Positions 48,749 through 61,256 of a stretch of 64,000 bases of DNA are shown here, one piece after another. This DNA comes from PRS1 sp965250265 (GTDB lineage Bacteria; Bacteroidota; Bacteroidia; Flavobacteriales; Flavobacteriaceae): the NCBI GenBank assembly GCA_965250265.1, contig CBDFNO010000014.1, forward strand, positions 1 through 64,000, read 5' to 3'. The position numbers were made by a program, and so were the translations under genes. The notes below the pieces were generated by a model. That model searched no databases. It was not told the origin of the DNA and was given only the letters and a program-made list of their open reading frames with translations. Position 1 is the stretch's first letter. Each line of letters opens with the position of its first letter.

Positions 48749-50665
48749 ATGGTGAAAGGTGGAGCAGATAACAGAAAACATAGGCAACAACGAAGAGGAA
48801 AAGGGAAGAGAGTTTTCACTGGTAATAGTAAACCCAAATTATCAAAACTAGACCTCCAAGACGAAAACCAAACTTACCCTGATGAAAATGTCAATGTTCC
48901 CTCTGATGTAACTGGTTCTTCTACTGCTGTTTCTAATGCTAAACCTGCAGAAGATAATGTTGCTACTAGTGCTTCTTTCCTTGACGAGGAATCAGATTGG
49001 GTTGATGTTGTGGAGGAGGAAATTGAGACTGTGTCAAAGAAGAAGATGAAAAATATAGACATCGAAGAAGTGGATAAAAGCAGATTACTTGGATATAGAC
49101 TTTTCCATTTATCAATATTAAATACTGTATTTGGTAATATGATATGCCCTGAATGCAAGACTCCAAATTTATGTCTCCAAGAAACAATAAAACAAGGACT
49201 TGCATTCAAATACACAGTAACATGTCACAATGTTGGTAGTTGTCGATGGAGCTACTCCTTCTTTAATAGCCCGAGAATGAAGAAAAATACTACTAAATTT
49301 TCTCTTTCCTTTGATGTAAATCCTCGCACTGTTTATAGTATGCGTCGTTTGGGGCAAGGCTATACCAGCCTTAAAAAAGTTTTATACCTCATGGACCACC
49401 CACCACCCATGAGCGAAAGAAGTTACAGACAGATAAACGTTAAAATTTGTGATTCCGTACAAATTGTTGCAGATAACTCCTTGTTGGCTGCTGCCGAAGA
49501 AGTGAAAGTGATGGAAGGATTGCTGGATGATGGGTATTGTCACACATCTGTTTCAGTCGATGGAACGTGGCAACGGAGGGGGGTTTCATCACTGAATGGT
49601 GCAGTTGCTGCAATATCAATGGTCAATGGGAAGGTGTTGGACGTTGCTGCAATGACTAGACATTGTCAGGGGTGTGTAAATATAAATGCCCTTAAAAGTA
49701 ATGTTAGCGAAAATTAATTGATGAAGTATAACGCAGAAACAACTGCTCCATAACACACCTCGGTTCTGCTCCTGCAATGGAAACGAAAGGTACTGTAGAA
49801 ATTTTTAACCGTTCCAAAGATAAGGGATTAATTTACACCGGTTACTACGGTGATGGTGACTCGAAAGGTTATGAAAAAGTTAAAGAAACGTATCCCGGTG
49901 TGTCAGTTGTCAAGTATGAGTGTATTGGCCATGTGCAGAAGCGAGTGGGCAATCGATTAAGGAAGTTGAATGAAAAAGGTAAAGGGTTTAAGTGGTTTGA
50001 CGGACAGTGTCATTGATAAGTTGCAAAATTATTATGGAATGGCAATTCGATCAAATGTTAATGATTTGGAAAGCATGAAGTCTGCAGTTGCTGCTGTTTT
50101 GTTCCATGTCGCCTCAACAGATGCAAAACCTTGGCACGATCACTGCCCTGATGGTCCAGATAGCTGGTGTCGGTATAATAAAGATATATCATTAGGTACA
50201 AAGGAGTGCATACATGGCAAAGGTTTATCAATGGATATTATAAAACATGTAAAACCTATTTTTCAGGACCTTCAAAATGATTCATTATCATCAAAATGTC
50301 TACACGGGAAAACTCAGAATCAGAATGAGTCTTTTAATTCAATTATATGGAAGCGTGTTCCGAAAGATGTATTTATTGGTGGTAAAACATTTAGAATGGG
50401 TGTCATGGATTCTGTTTCCCATTTTAATGATGGTAATATTGCCACATTGAATACGTATGATGAAATAGGTCTAGAATATGGCCACTATACCACAATTGGT
50501 TGCCAAAAGGGAAATATAGAGCGTGCCAATAATTCTGTGAGAAAAAGTGGAGAAGGATATCGTTCTAAGAGAAAATATATACGTGGTATGAAAAAATCTA
50601 AAGGTGATGTTTTGAAGAAAAAAGAAGGGAAGACCTATGGATATGGTGAATTTACAACCAAATAA
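48749..50665 (+). pseudogene. Kolobok-like transposase, copy 4 (two interruptions)
   Basis: ATG at 48749 (MVKGGADNRKHRQQRRGKGK), an acidic stretch (EEEIETVSKKK), zinc-binding CPECKTPN..CHNVGSC, then DVNPRTVYSMRRLGQGYTSL, MDHPPP, SVDGTWQRRG (first Asp), GYYGDGDSKG (second Asp), ECIGHVQKRVGNRLRKL (CxxH), TDSVIDKLQNYYGMAIRSN, HCPDGPDSWCRYNKD, KTQNQNESFNSIIWKRVP (catalytic Glu) and a basic C-terminus ending GYGEFTTK. The frame is broken by a stop/shift near 49717 and a shift near 49985. All catalytic residues are present, so the copy died recently. It lacks the YIPGGFSTK tail of the 675-aa protein. Confidence 0.9.
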
Positions 50666-50925
50666 TATTTATTATGTACTTAATTTTATCTATATAATAC
50701 GTTTTTTCTTCTTTTTTTACGTTGTTTTTTTAAAATGGATTTTAAGAATTTAGGGATTTTCCCAGATGGCGGCGAAGATATTTTGAGAACGGTTTGTCTA
50801 TTGTGTCTGAAATCTTCAGGGAATATTCCATATGTTATTTGAAGTGTAATGAGCGCAGGATATTTCTTTAAACTTAAACATACTTTCTATTTTTAGTTTT
50901 TTCTTTAATTTTTTTTACTTTCAGA

Positions 50926-50942
50926 GGGGGGGGGGGGGGGGG
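50926..50942. repeat. 17-bp poly-G tract
   Basis: An uninterrupted G run in the 3' non-coding part of the Kolobok-like element. Confidence 0.95.
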
Positions 50943-51435
50943 TAATCGACATTAAGGGGGAAGTATTTAAGGTGAGGAAAAATCCTGCGTTCATTGCACC
51001 CTATATATGTAGGGAATTGATTATACTGATTTACGTGCTTATATCTCTATTTACTTTTATTATTTTGTTGCCGCCACATTACCCAAGTTTTCTGGATTTT
51101 CCAGTCAAAGGCCCAAAAGTCTTCCATTTTTTTTTTTTTTCAATTTTTTTCTTCTTTTTTGAAAAAAATTGGTACATATCTTCATTTATCCAGATTATTA
51201 GTTTTGTAAACACTATTTTGAAGAAAATGGATTTTAAGGTACTGTGCCCCCTTAACACATTCTAATACGACTCAAGAAAAAAATTAACATTTTTTTGCAA
51301 ACTGTTTTTCTTTTCGTGTGAAGAAATTTATCATTGAAATGGTTGATAAAAAAGTTCCATTCATGGCTTGATTGAAGCGTAATACTTCTTAATCCAATAT
51401 ATGATCAGTCAAAATGTTTACCATTTGTGTTTCGC

Positions 51436-51825
51436 AGCGAGCATCATGTCAATGTGGGCCCAATCAAAATCAGAACGAGTCCATTAACAACAACAAAAGC
51501 AGATTTGTTATTTCTGTTTGTGAATGAAATGAAATGAGGGGGCACATGGAAGAAAGTCATTTATGGAATCATTAAACGTAAAATCTGGTCCAAATGTTAT
51601 TGCAGGACTCAAATGCAAGGTGCAAAATAACAAAAACATGCAAAAAAAAAAACGTGTTACGTCAACTATGAAAGTTGAACAAGAACGGTAATTCATATAT
51701 TCCAGGTGGATTTTCAACAAAAATTATCCCTATGTTTTACACACAGCTTGTAAAATCAACAATCACCTTTGTTTCCAATGTTGATGTGCAAGGTTTTATA
51801 ACACTTTCACAAGTGATATTTTAAT
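51436..51825 (+). pseudogene. Kolobok-like transposase C-terminal fragment, copy 5
   Basis: It reads GPNQNQNESINN (catalytic Glu block), then after large losses SYIPGGFSTKIIPMFYTQLV and STITFVSNVDVQGFIT. The tail aligns with CYIPGGFSTKLVPDAQSEI and VEITFIHDDD of the intact 675-aa protein, so it belongs to that subfamily. It starts about 180 bp after the right end of the complete element. Confidence 0.7.
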
Positions 51826-53843
51826 GATATATTGTTTTTTATTGTGTAACTATATGTAAGTATTGTCAGTAGCCTGCTGCCTTGGGCAAAGTTGAATTTT
51901 TTATATTTTATCAAAACAATTGAAAGTAATGCACAATTTATTCCCTATTTTACTTTAAATTGAATTTTCTCAAAATGTACATTTTAGCGGTTGTGAAAAG
52001 ATATCCCATTGCATTTACTTGAAATAGCACGATATTTTCACAGTTGGAGAATTACCTCCTTAATGTTCTAAATATGGAATTTTGCAAAATTCCTAATTTT
52101 GGGACAGTAACCATGAAAACATCAAATGTTTAGTAACCAAAATAGATAAAAAACAACCAGATAAAACAATCAGGCTACGTAGTTGGATAATAGTTTAGAT
52201 TTTAATTATTTCCAAAATTTTGATTTACTCTCATTGTTTTGATAAATATTAATCTTCTTTGGGTCATTACGGATCTTTACTCCTTGGTATTTAAATAACT
52301 TTATACCATATTTGGTTGTATAAACTTTGTTGTAGTGTAAACACGGTACATGCTGCACGGGTACTTTTAAATGGGTTATCTTTGGCTGAGATATCTTTTC
52401 GTAACTGTTTCTATTGTCCTGTTTCCATAAAATCTCATAAAATATACCCCTTTGTATTCTTTAGGTATTTTTACAGCTAAAATGAAATTTGTTGCAAAGT
52501 AGCATATTTTGGTGCATAGCCTCTTAATAAATTAGTTTTATTTTTCAGTTATTTGAGTACAAAAATTGAAAATTAACACTGAAAAATCTGAAATTTGTAG
52601 TTTACCCTCCCCTAAATTAGAGACTCGATATTTTTAAGGTATTTTCTTCAATATTTAAATCCAAATTGTTGAATTGATTGATTAGTATAAATAATTTATT
52701 TAATCTGAAAAATACAAAAAAGACGCACAAAATAAGGATATCATATACTTATTCACTTTAGTGAAAGCTTTTACCATCCGCCCACCATGTATGTGTCCGG
52801 AACTTCAGCATGACCCCCCGCCTGCTGGTTTTCATGGTTTCAAGAGTCACTGGTCACCCTGTGGTACCATCTAGAATGATTTATAACAATATAATAAGCA
52901 AGAAGCATAGTCATTATCCACAATTATTAGGTACATCCTACAAAGTTTCAGAAATTATATCTTTAAAGAAGTGTGCCATTTTTATGCGCAAGGGAAAACA
53001 ATATATAATGCTAACTTTATACAAACATTTGTTAGAAATGATGACATGAGATAACAATGCCTTCATGCATATGTCCACACACAAAAACATTCATATTTCC
53101 AGGTACAATACTTGTATAAAACTTGGCACTAACTTAATTAAACCAGAGCACACACAAATTCAGAAAATTTGATACATCTTTTCCCATGCTATTATACTTA
53201 ATGACAAACAACACACAACACAGAAATAGAATGCACCCTCCCCCTTTAATTGTGATAGTAAAAGCTACAAAGGGGGGCACTGATACTATTTTGTATTCGC
53301 AACATGCCACCAAGATAGGTAGCCACAACGGCCAGGGGTAAGTGGACTATTACCAAACATCACAGACACTGGCATGTGTGACCCAGGTTTTGAGCTCAAT
53401 TTGTTTTGAAAAAGCAACCTGTATTTGATATCCTTTTTAGTCATTTTCATGACTAGATTTAGTGGTAATTAGAAGTTTATTCACAGTGATATAAATCAAT
53501 TAAGGTTGAGCATGTAAAAAATGTATTTAATTAAAAGACAGAAAGATACTTACAGAGTACAGGTATGCGTTCACAGACTTTCAATTCCTACTGTACCAAG
53601 AGTTCGTGCGATTTGACACAGATTTGAGGACGCTCTTCTCCCATTCAGCATGAAAAATAATTTCTACTGCACGTTTAGAAACCTTATCTATATAATCTAG
53701 CCCAGCAGCGTCCCCTTCACCCATGATCTAGTGTGATGAAGAAAATTTCAAAAAATCATGCCGTGAAAGTGTAAAATAAGCTAAATTCTGTATACGTCAT
53801 TTTTGGCCAATCAAATTGATTAAGTAAATATAATCATAAGTGA
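51826..53843. other. Non-coding; partly Kolobok 3' region
   Basis: The sequence at about 51965-52040 and 52380-52440 parallels the 3' region of the intact copy. AAAGGGGGGCACTGATACTA at 53269-53288 and CCCCCTTTAA at about 53238-53247 recall Kolobok termini but do not form a clear pair. Nothing coding is seen. Confidence 0.35.
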
Positions 53844-53911
53844 CTATGACAAAATGAAGAATCGGTTGACCCGAATAAAATCTCCTATCAGGAAAAAAAT
53901 ACGGAACACAT

Positions 53912-54270
53912 CCCCCCCCCCCCCCCCAAATATACCCTCCAAATTTAAGTTTTTGGTGTATAATGCGAAACACATCCCCCCCTCAAATATATAATGCGGA
54001 ACATATCCCCTCCCAACGTAAATATTGCAGACCAGATCCCCCTTCAAGTTAAAATTAGAAATACGCGTTTCCGTTCGGATCTCGTGGGAAAATTTCAACG
54101 CTAATCGGGTTTTTACGGTTTTCTTCAAATTAATATTTGAACGTCCCTCCGGTCGAAATCTCTTGGAAAAATTTCTACGCAAATCGGTTTTTTCGGTTTT
54201 CTTCAAATTAATATTAGATATACGAGTCTCCGTTCGGATCTCTTGAGAAAATTTCAACGCTAATCTTTTG
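53912..54270. repeat. Poly-C tract and about 78-bp tandem repeat (3 units)
   Basis: A C run (53912-53927) is followed by AT-rich sequence and then units at about 54057-54136, 54137-54214 and 54215-54268. They share TCTC(G/T)(T/G)GGAAAAATTTC, ACGC(T/A)AATCGG and TTTTCTTCAAATTAATATT. The 78-bp spacing (26 codons) makes the minus-strand frame read a 26-residue repeat. I treat this as coincidence. Confidence 0.75.
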
Positions 54271-54359
54271 TTCCCATTAACTTAAACATTTTAAATAATT
54301 TTCACTTCCAAAAAATTGAGGGGGGATAAATCGCAAATCACCCCTCTGGATCCGCGCCT

Positions 54360-55260
54360 GCCTCAACAGCCTTGTTCTTAGCGTTCAACAATATTCCAAT
54401 TCCAATTACTGTTTTCAAGATGTTGTTTCATACCGTCGTAATTTGCCTTCATCTAATTATCCCTGACAGTTGATTTTGCGTAGTCGAGATAGCAGTGGTA
54501 ATTGAACGTTATGACACTGATCACTCTTACCCAGGGGACTGTGATGTGACACGTCACTCACCTGCATTTCCTCGTCTGTAAATACGAGGTCAATTAGGGA
54601 TGGATCATCATTACCTCGTCTAGATGTTGCGGGTTCAACGTGTTGGTATAGGTAAGAGTCTCGAACCGCTTCAAGAAAGAATACCTCTGCACTGTTCTCT
54701 CCACAGGTAGTGGACCACGTCGACCAGTTGATATTTCTAAGGTTGAAGTCCCCAACGATGCACTTATGGGCATAATTCTTGCTTGAAATGTGTTTGATCA
54801 ACTGAATTAATTTCTCATTATTCAGGTCTGAGTTTATGTTGGGCTTCTGTAGCAGCATGCGAATAGAAGTATGTTCCCTCCACGTTGTCGTATTTCAAGA
54901 AGACATACCTCTTCATAACTTAGACCAGTGCCTATTTGGATTGTTGACTTGTCGATAGATAACTGAGAGTATACAGCGATACCACGTCCGATACCACTAT
55001 CGAGGTTCATTGGATGGAGAGAGTAACCCGGAATCTGGTAGTCTGTTACAGTGCGCTCTTTTGAATTCGTTGGCTTAACCTGACACCGCTGCGATGACTG
55101 GCTTTTCCCGCTCAATTTTCTTACGTAGTTCAGTCATTTTCGAGGTAGTTAGTTGATCGGCATTGGTAAACATGAGCTTCATTGATGGCAAATTAGTACA
55201 TTTCAACTCATTTAGTCTACATTGAGGTGTGTTCATCATCATCGATACGTAAGTAAAAAA
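54360..55260 (-). pseudogene. LINE endonuclease fragment
   Basis: Read downward: LMFTNADQLTTSKMTELRKK, KPTNSKERTVTDYQIPGYSL, HPMNLDSGIGRGIAVYSQLS, EEVCLLEIRQRGGNILLFAC, CYRSPT, then after a shift LNNEKLIQLIKHISSKNYAH, KCIVGDFNLRNINWSTWST, FLEAVRDSYLYQHVEPATSR, LIDLVFTDEEMQVSDVSHHS, PLGKSD. GDFN, LIDLVFT and PLGKSDH are the late blocks of the apurinic-type endonuclease of LINE ORF2. The SDH histidine position is out of frame, so it is dead. The 5' region and the RT are not present in this piece. It is distinct from the LINEs at 22, 26 and 36 kb. Confidence 0.8.
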
Positions 55261-56526
55261 AAAAGTAAATGCTCACCAAGTGTTCGTCCGTGTCCATATT
55301 ACTATTGCGGTCCAACCAATCTTCAAGTTCATGTCAATTTGTCGACAGACCTAATATACATGTCAATTGAGATAATTTCAATAAATCCAACGACTTTTCT
55401 ACTCGTTGCCTGGATATTGAGTTTCTTTCAGAACTTGTTAAATGATTCCTGGGGCAACGTTATCTCATGTACCGTATTAAAACGATTTTCTGACCAAGAC
55501 AATAAAGAATATCGTTAATTACTTGATGATACTGTCTTTCCACGTTCACGTGATATTCGATGGAACTTGTCACCGCGGACCAAATGATACCGAATATCCG
55601 ATGGCATTGTCGTGGACAGACTTGATCTTTCGATATACAGGAGTTTAATTTGGCAACACCAAGCTGTCGCTTGCTAATGCGTTATGATGCCTTCACGCTA
55701 TCTGCTTAGCTTCTCAGCTTTTACGGCCACATTTTAGTGTAAAATAAAGGGGCACTATAACAAGAGGGTATTCAACTGTCAAACTATTTGTATAATTTAT
55801 GCCGAATTTAAACACGAAGAGTATTCAAAATATAACGAACTAAATTCGTTAAATCAAAGAAAAGTAAGGACTCACAACGTGTGGCTACCACCTTGTATCG
55901 TTTGGAGATTTTACCAAGAATTGACGTACAAACTGGGCGGATATAGTGGACATCTGGAGGAGGAAGGTGGGATAAATATGGGGAAGGTGTAATTATTAAC
56001 CTCGCACGTCCAGCTACCGCGTTAATTACTTTTTACCATACATGACTAAGAGAAAGGAGACAAATATCGATAACGAAGAAATATAAATATTTCCCCATGT
56101 TCTACTATTTCTGTCATTATGATACAAAACAAAAGACATCCCCAAATAAAGTAAACTTTTTAAAACTACATTTGTCGCGAAAAAAAGTTTCTTCGCAAGA
56201 GACAAGGAGAATGGCTTCAACATTATATTCAGGGATTTTGCTTGGAAACAAATTAGTGATTCCAACAGTTTCAGCACGGCGAAAACCCCCATATGGTCAA
56301 GTAACTCGAATTTGAAGGTGACGATGGTGTTGGGAAGGAGGGAAGATGTCGGAGGGAGGGTGGGAAGAGGGAGGCAACTTGTTACAAGGTTTAGTAACAT
56401 TGTCTACGTTTGACCTACGTTTGAACACACGTAGCCTCCCCTCCATCGCTCTCCCTCCCACCCAACCACCACACGCATCTTAACTAAGCCAAGGTTTTCA
56501 CAAAAGAATCCATGCACAAAGTCATA
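55261..56526. other. No gene seen
   Basis: Frames at 55222-55518 and 56026-56400 have no motif and overlap on opposite strands. A purine-rich GGAGGGAGGGTGGGAAGAGG stretch lies at about 56350-56370. Confidence 0.4.
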
Positions 56527-57338
56527 CAGTATACCACGAGTAACTCGAACATCGGATAACTAACTGTTTTCCTGCCCCATTAGACCTTGCCTCAATACTC
56601 TCTCATAAATATTACTCGACAACTCGAAGCCCCGATATACACGTTTTATATAAGAACATTTGAGGCTGAATGTTTTGTAAAACAAAACAATACAAGAACA
56701 AATCGAGGATGGGATACGACTACCAAATACAAATTTTTGAAGAAATCAATTTTTAGCATTCTAGTTTCAAGTAAAGATAAAATATACATCATTTCTGACC
56801 AGAATCTAGATGTTTATTCTAACAGAACTTCCTCGACATTGTCTACTTATTGGGAAAGTTAAAGTACATAATCTCGACAATAAAACAGCCGTGTGTAAAT
56901 AAACCCTTTAGTACTCAGTCCTTCCACACAACCTCCAATTATTTCTTTTATATCATCTACTTCTGATTCGGCGGCTTCTCAAAATAAGAACACAGTAAGA
57001 GCATTTTGAAGCTCAATGGCCGGTAAAGAATAAGAACATTGAGCCACGGCGAGAAGTTTCTGGTTCTTATGTAAAAAGATGAAGTGGAACATTTCCATCC
57101 CACCCGAATCAATTGCTTCAGGTAACAGGAATTCTTTTGGGAAAATGGATATCTATTTCTAGCAGTATACAAACCTTACTGTACAAAAAGGCTATATATG
57201 TTATAGGGACTTGTAAAATGTATCGTAGGTGAGTAAAAAAAACCCTCTTTAACTCAAACTCTAACGCATATTTTTTCATATAGTGGAACGTTAGTTTTCC
57301 TTAGTCCTCTGGAGATTCGAGTTACCACGAGTATACTA
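56527..57338. mobile_element. pogo-like non-autonomous element, about 0.8 kb
   Basis: Left CAGTATACCACGAGTAACTC is mirrored by GAGTTACCACGAGTATACT(A) at the right, with TA outside (56525-56526, 57339-57340). The last base of the right end is changed (CTA for CTG). The interior repeats AACTCGAA wording and TAAGAACATTTGAG/TAAGAACATTGAGC at two places. No transposase is present. Confidence 0.75.
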
Positions 57339-58372
57339 TATGTTCATTTGCTCCGTTCACCTCCCCTCCAGCAAAAGAAAAATTCCGTACATTATTTGCA
57401 ATACCCATACTATCTAATACAAATGTGACGTTTCTATTGCGCACAACATCCTCAATTCATTCTGAAAGATCTGCCACTCAGTTATTCCGATCTCTTCTGC
57501 AAATTTGGATAACCCGGTTTTAACACCTTAATTCCAGTTCATGTTTTAATGACGTGACTCGGAAAGAAAATGAATTCAGCAACCAGTGAACCAATAGAAA
57601 ACGGTGTAATGACTGAACATCACCTTTCTTTAACTTTTTAACGGAAGATTAACTATCCGAAAAATTCACGATGCTTCACGCATTTTTGAAAACAAATCCA
57701 TTGACATTTTGGAAAAGGAAAGGCACAAGTCATCAACGCAACGTAATATTACGCGGAAATCAAACTGGAGGCATTGCTCGCATAAATTAATAACGCAGAA
57801 TGATTGGTCTCACATGCGTACATAAAAATGAATTGGAAATAACACATCAATATAATTATTAACAAACAATGAGGACATCAAATAAAACAGAAATCAAAAA
57901 ATTGTCTTCTTACTGCTCGCTTTAATATACTACTGTCAACAAAACCATAAGCAATCAATTGGATAAGAACCAATTGGATATAACACACAAAGATCGTGAA
58001 ATGAAGACGTTATCCGATAATATATTCGCACAAACACACACATACGAAGTGTAGTAACAATTTGGATTAAATGGCAGCTGGTGGCATTTGCTGGTGGGGT
58101 TGTTGTTGTTGTTGCACGGGCACTTGTGTGTTTGGCAGATCCTTGTGCCATGGTGTCTCCTTCCACAAAAACCATATGTTACCACACCATACGAATGTAT
58201 TTAAAAAACCCAATAGCTAAACAAGAAAGGAGAGATAGAATATTATGCATTTTATACTTATTTTAAGTATTACACCTGAACGGGCTACAATAACGCCTCT
58301 ACTCTTGAGATTTTTCCTACGAATAAAAAAAATTTATAAAAAATTATGTGCAGTACTCTCAAACTTCATGGG
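57339..58372. other. No gene seen
   Basis: AT-rich and non-coding. A short CAACAACAAC/GTTGTTGTT run lies at about 58095-58115. The last about 100 bp are probably the 3' tail of the adjacent minus-strand LINE. Confidence 0.4.
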
Positions 58373-58841
58373 TTAGTTTTTCCAATACCTATCCAAACGA
58401 TTTTTTAAACGCGTTCATATTTGTCGCACTGATGACTTCTTTGGGAAGGGCGTTCCATACTTTTGATGCTCTCGATAAGATCTCCTTTGATATATTTTTT
58501 TTGCTATTCCCCGGAGTGTTTATGACTCGTAACAACTCCATCTCTTAATTTTATTTCTGGTATTACACATCTTTATTATATGTTACTCGTCATTTTAAAC
58601 ACTTGTATCATATCGCCTCAGTCTCCTATATTCTAGAGTTGGTAAAGTTAACTGCCTTAATCTTTCCTCGTATGTCATGTTCTTAATTTCAGGTATCATT
58701 TTTGTTGCTCTTCTTTTGACATTTTCAATGTGGGTTATATCCGTAACCTTGTATGGGTACCACACACATACTGCACTTTCCAGATGACTTCTGACCATTG
58801 ACGTATATAACAGAACTTAATCCTCGTCTATAGACATTTTG
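58373..58841 (-). pseudogene. LINE ORF2 C-terminus (5'-truncated)
   Basis: Read downward: LLYTSMVRSHLESAVCVWYP, YKVTDITHIENVKRRATKMI, PEIKNMTYEERLRQLTLPTL, EYRRLRRYD. After a shift it reads MELLRVINTPGNSKKNISKE, ILSRASKVWNALPKEVISAT, NMNAFKNRLDRYWKN and a stop (58375-58373). This is the typical terminal region of a CR1/L2/jockey-like ORF2, including the final FKNRLD..W. It looks like a dead-on-arrival insertion. Confidence 0.85.
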
Positions 58842-58991
58842 AAAGAATGAAGAATGACAGTCGGGTAGAGAAGTTGAGAGAGATTGGAGTAGTAGGACAT
58901 ATGGGAGAGGTTGACCTCGGAAGACTTGGGATGAAATTGTACGAAGCGATCTTCCCCTTCCTTGTGACCGGGATTTTGTATTGTGTGAAGC

Positions 58992-59055
58992 GAATTGATA
59001 AATGATTTCATAAGCTTTGTACAGAATTGATAAATGATTTCATAAGCTTTGTACA
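58992..59055. repeat. 32-bp tandem duplication
   Basis: GAATTGATAAATGATTTCAT followed by AAGCTTTGTACA occurs twice in tandem; the unit is 32 bp. Confidence 0.9.
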
Positions 59056-61084
59056 GAATTACAGTTAATTATCGTGAGAAGAGATCGAGGTATTGGGGAA
59101 GAGCTATTGGAAATTAAATAATATATTTCATAAGCTTTTCGAAATTAAAAATACTACTAACTTATCCGAGATCATCCATTTAGTACATACGGAAACAAAT
59201 CCAAATTGTTGACCATCCCTCGCTCCAAACACTGAAGCGTACATTTGGGTCTGAACCCTGACTCCCTCCCTCCCACCGCCATGCGTACGAAATTCATTGT
59301 TCAGACTAGATGACATCAGGAGGGACTTGTAATAGTAGATAACAAACGTAATGAAGGAGCAAAAACGAAGAGAAAAGACTTATTTCTCTCTTTAGGTGAG
59401 AAAATACTTATTTCCCTCTTTAGGCGAGAAAAGAGAGAAAAGAGATACAAACATGTTCTTAGGAAAGATTCCAGAAGAAAATTCTCCTCGAACCCTGAAC
59501 ATAATAACTGCAAAAACTTGTCACCTAACGCCAGGGTTAGCGTGAAATTATAAATACTTTTAGGTTCTCCGCTTGGTGCAACAAATGCGTCATTTTGTTT
59601 AGTTGTTGTTTGTTGTTTAAGGTATAATTTATGACGTTTGCGAAAACCAACTTTTTTCAAAGAAACAATACCACTGAACAAAATCATTCTTTGACTAAAT
59701 AAGAATCTCTTACGTCAAATGGTGTTGTTTTATTGGAAGCTACATGTAAATTCATATTCTCAAATTGAGGGAGAAGATCTTCATTTTTAGATGCCAGTCC
59801 TTTTTTAAAAACTAGTTTGGGCGACGCCCTTATCTTTGTATATAATGATTCAAAACTTAACAAGTAACTCGTAGAAACATTGTTCATGCTAATACTGCAA
59901 GAAACTTCAAAGAAGTACATTTCACGAGTTATTTGTATTTCTAAGAAATTTCGTCGGTAATTGACGCGATTTACAAGGCCTTCTCTATGGACTTATGATT
60001 CAGATTTTTGTGGACTTATGGTTCAAATATTTCGCGTGGAGATCACGTATGTCCCGCGGAAACGTATTACGCGAGCCATGACGAATGCATTTGGGATGAA
60101 AGGCAGAAAAGAAGGCAAGGCAAGACAATTGACATATTTCCTTTTCATACATACATGTTCACATTCTCATCCAAATAATCAAAAGTTCGTGCCTAACTCA
60201 CATTGGTATTGGAGTTTGGATATACATCAAATGATCATTCGTCGAATAATTCCCTTTGGAAGAGGTTAATTCGTTTGAAAGATCTATTTGGCGTTTGCCA
60301 CACTTCAGAGATTTAACGTGTCTTCAAACTATTTTGGTTTGATATTAGAGGAATACCATTCAGCTAACTTTTCTTTCATTATCACTAGGGCAGGGAAGTG
60401 TGATGGAAACTCTAAATTTCGAATTATTCGCGTTAGATTTTCACGGAACCAGAAAATTCCGCAAGATCCGAGGTGAATATACCCGGATTAGAAAGGTTTA
60501 AACATCGCGTACTCTTTAAACCAATCATAACTGGTAGTTTTGATAACTCGCAGAAATTCTAAGTCGTTTGGTACCTCATGCGATAAATGTTTTTACTTGA
60601 CTTCTAATAATTTGAAGGAATTTCTACTGTTTGAAAAATTAGCCATTTCTCAAAACAGCCATGCGCTAAGTATTATTCTTATCATGCAATGGATGCGCAT
60701 ATCCCATATGACTTTGTAGTACGCCCGTCCATCCGTCAGTCCGTGTGCGTGTACCTTATCCACCCTTTATGGCGGAACCTTGGAGGTTCCGGAAATTGAA
60801 GGCTGGCGGATTAAAAGCCGGCCAACAAAGGGCTGTTTTTTTCTCTGAAAAAAATCATTTTCTGGCGGATTTTTGTTGTTAAGAATTTCAAGCCCTACTG
60901 ATCTTTAATGCTAACTTAGCTCCGTTTACCACCATACACTAGTCTTTCGTGTTGTATGAATTCTAGGGACTTCGGCGAATATGCGACTTTTTCGTGAAAA
61001 ATATGAATTATTTGTTACGCAAACGGTCCAAGTTAGCGGAAACCCTAACTTCAGGCCTGTCGGAATAAGGTATTCGAGTGAATA
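59056..61084. other. No gene seen
   Basis: Short motif-free frames on both strands. A 30-bp direct repetition (TATTTCCCTCTTTAGGCGAG and a close copy) lies at about 59378-59425. CCGTCCATCCGTCAGTCCGTG at about 60725-60745 is a short island of the GTCC-type wording seen in the giant repeat. Confidence 0.4.
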
Positions 61085-61256
61085 CAGTGTTCACAAGTCA
61101 AATCCCTTTTTAAGTCCCTTTAACAGTCTTCACAAGTCTAGTCCCTCTCAGAAAAAGTCCCTAAAGCGACCAAAAAGGGACCACTTTTTGACGTGACTTC
61201 CAAACAAGTCCCTAAAGGGACTTTTGCCTTAAAAAGGGACCTACTTGTGAACACTG
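61085..61256. mobile_element. 172-bp MITE, hAT-like ends
   Basis: CAGTGTTCACAAGT at the left is mirrored by ACTTGTGAACACTG at the right. Inside, CCCTTTTTAAGTCCCTTT is mirrored by AAAGGGACTTTTGCC and TTAAAAAGGGACC. CAGTG(T) ends are common in hAT elements. The 8-bp target duplication is not convincing (GTGAATA versus GGAATATA). Confidence 0.7.

Larger units (their letters stand above)
48093..51251 (+). mobile_element. Complete Kolobok-like DNA transposon with TTAA duplication
   Basis: TTAA at 48089-48092 and 51252-51255 bracket a 3159-bp element. The terminal inverted repeats are GGGGGCACAGTACCTT at the left and its exact complement AAGGTACTGTGCCCCC at the right. Looser pairing continues inward (CAAAATC with GGATTTT). 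It carries a transposase frame (48749-50665) with two interruptions. TTAA targets occur for Kolobok and piggyBac. The CxxH-containing DDE core argues for Kolobok. Confidence 0.9.

Noticed and set aside
53844..54257. 137-codon frame with a 26-residue repeat
   Set aside because: The repeat follows from a 78-bp tandem duplication in AT-rich DNA next to a poly-C run. There is no start context or domain.
55740..55760. AAATAAAGGGGCACTATAAC as another Kolobok terminus
   Set aside because: It lacks the TTAA and has no matching partner end.
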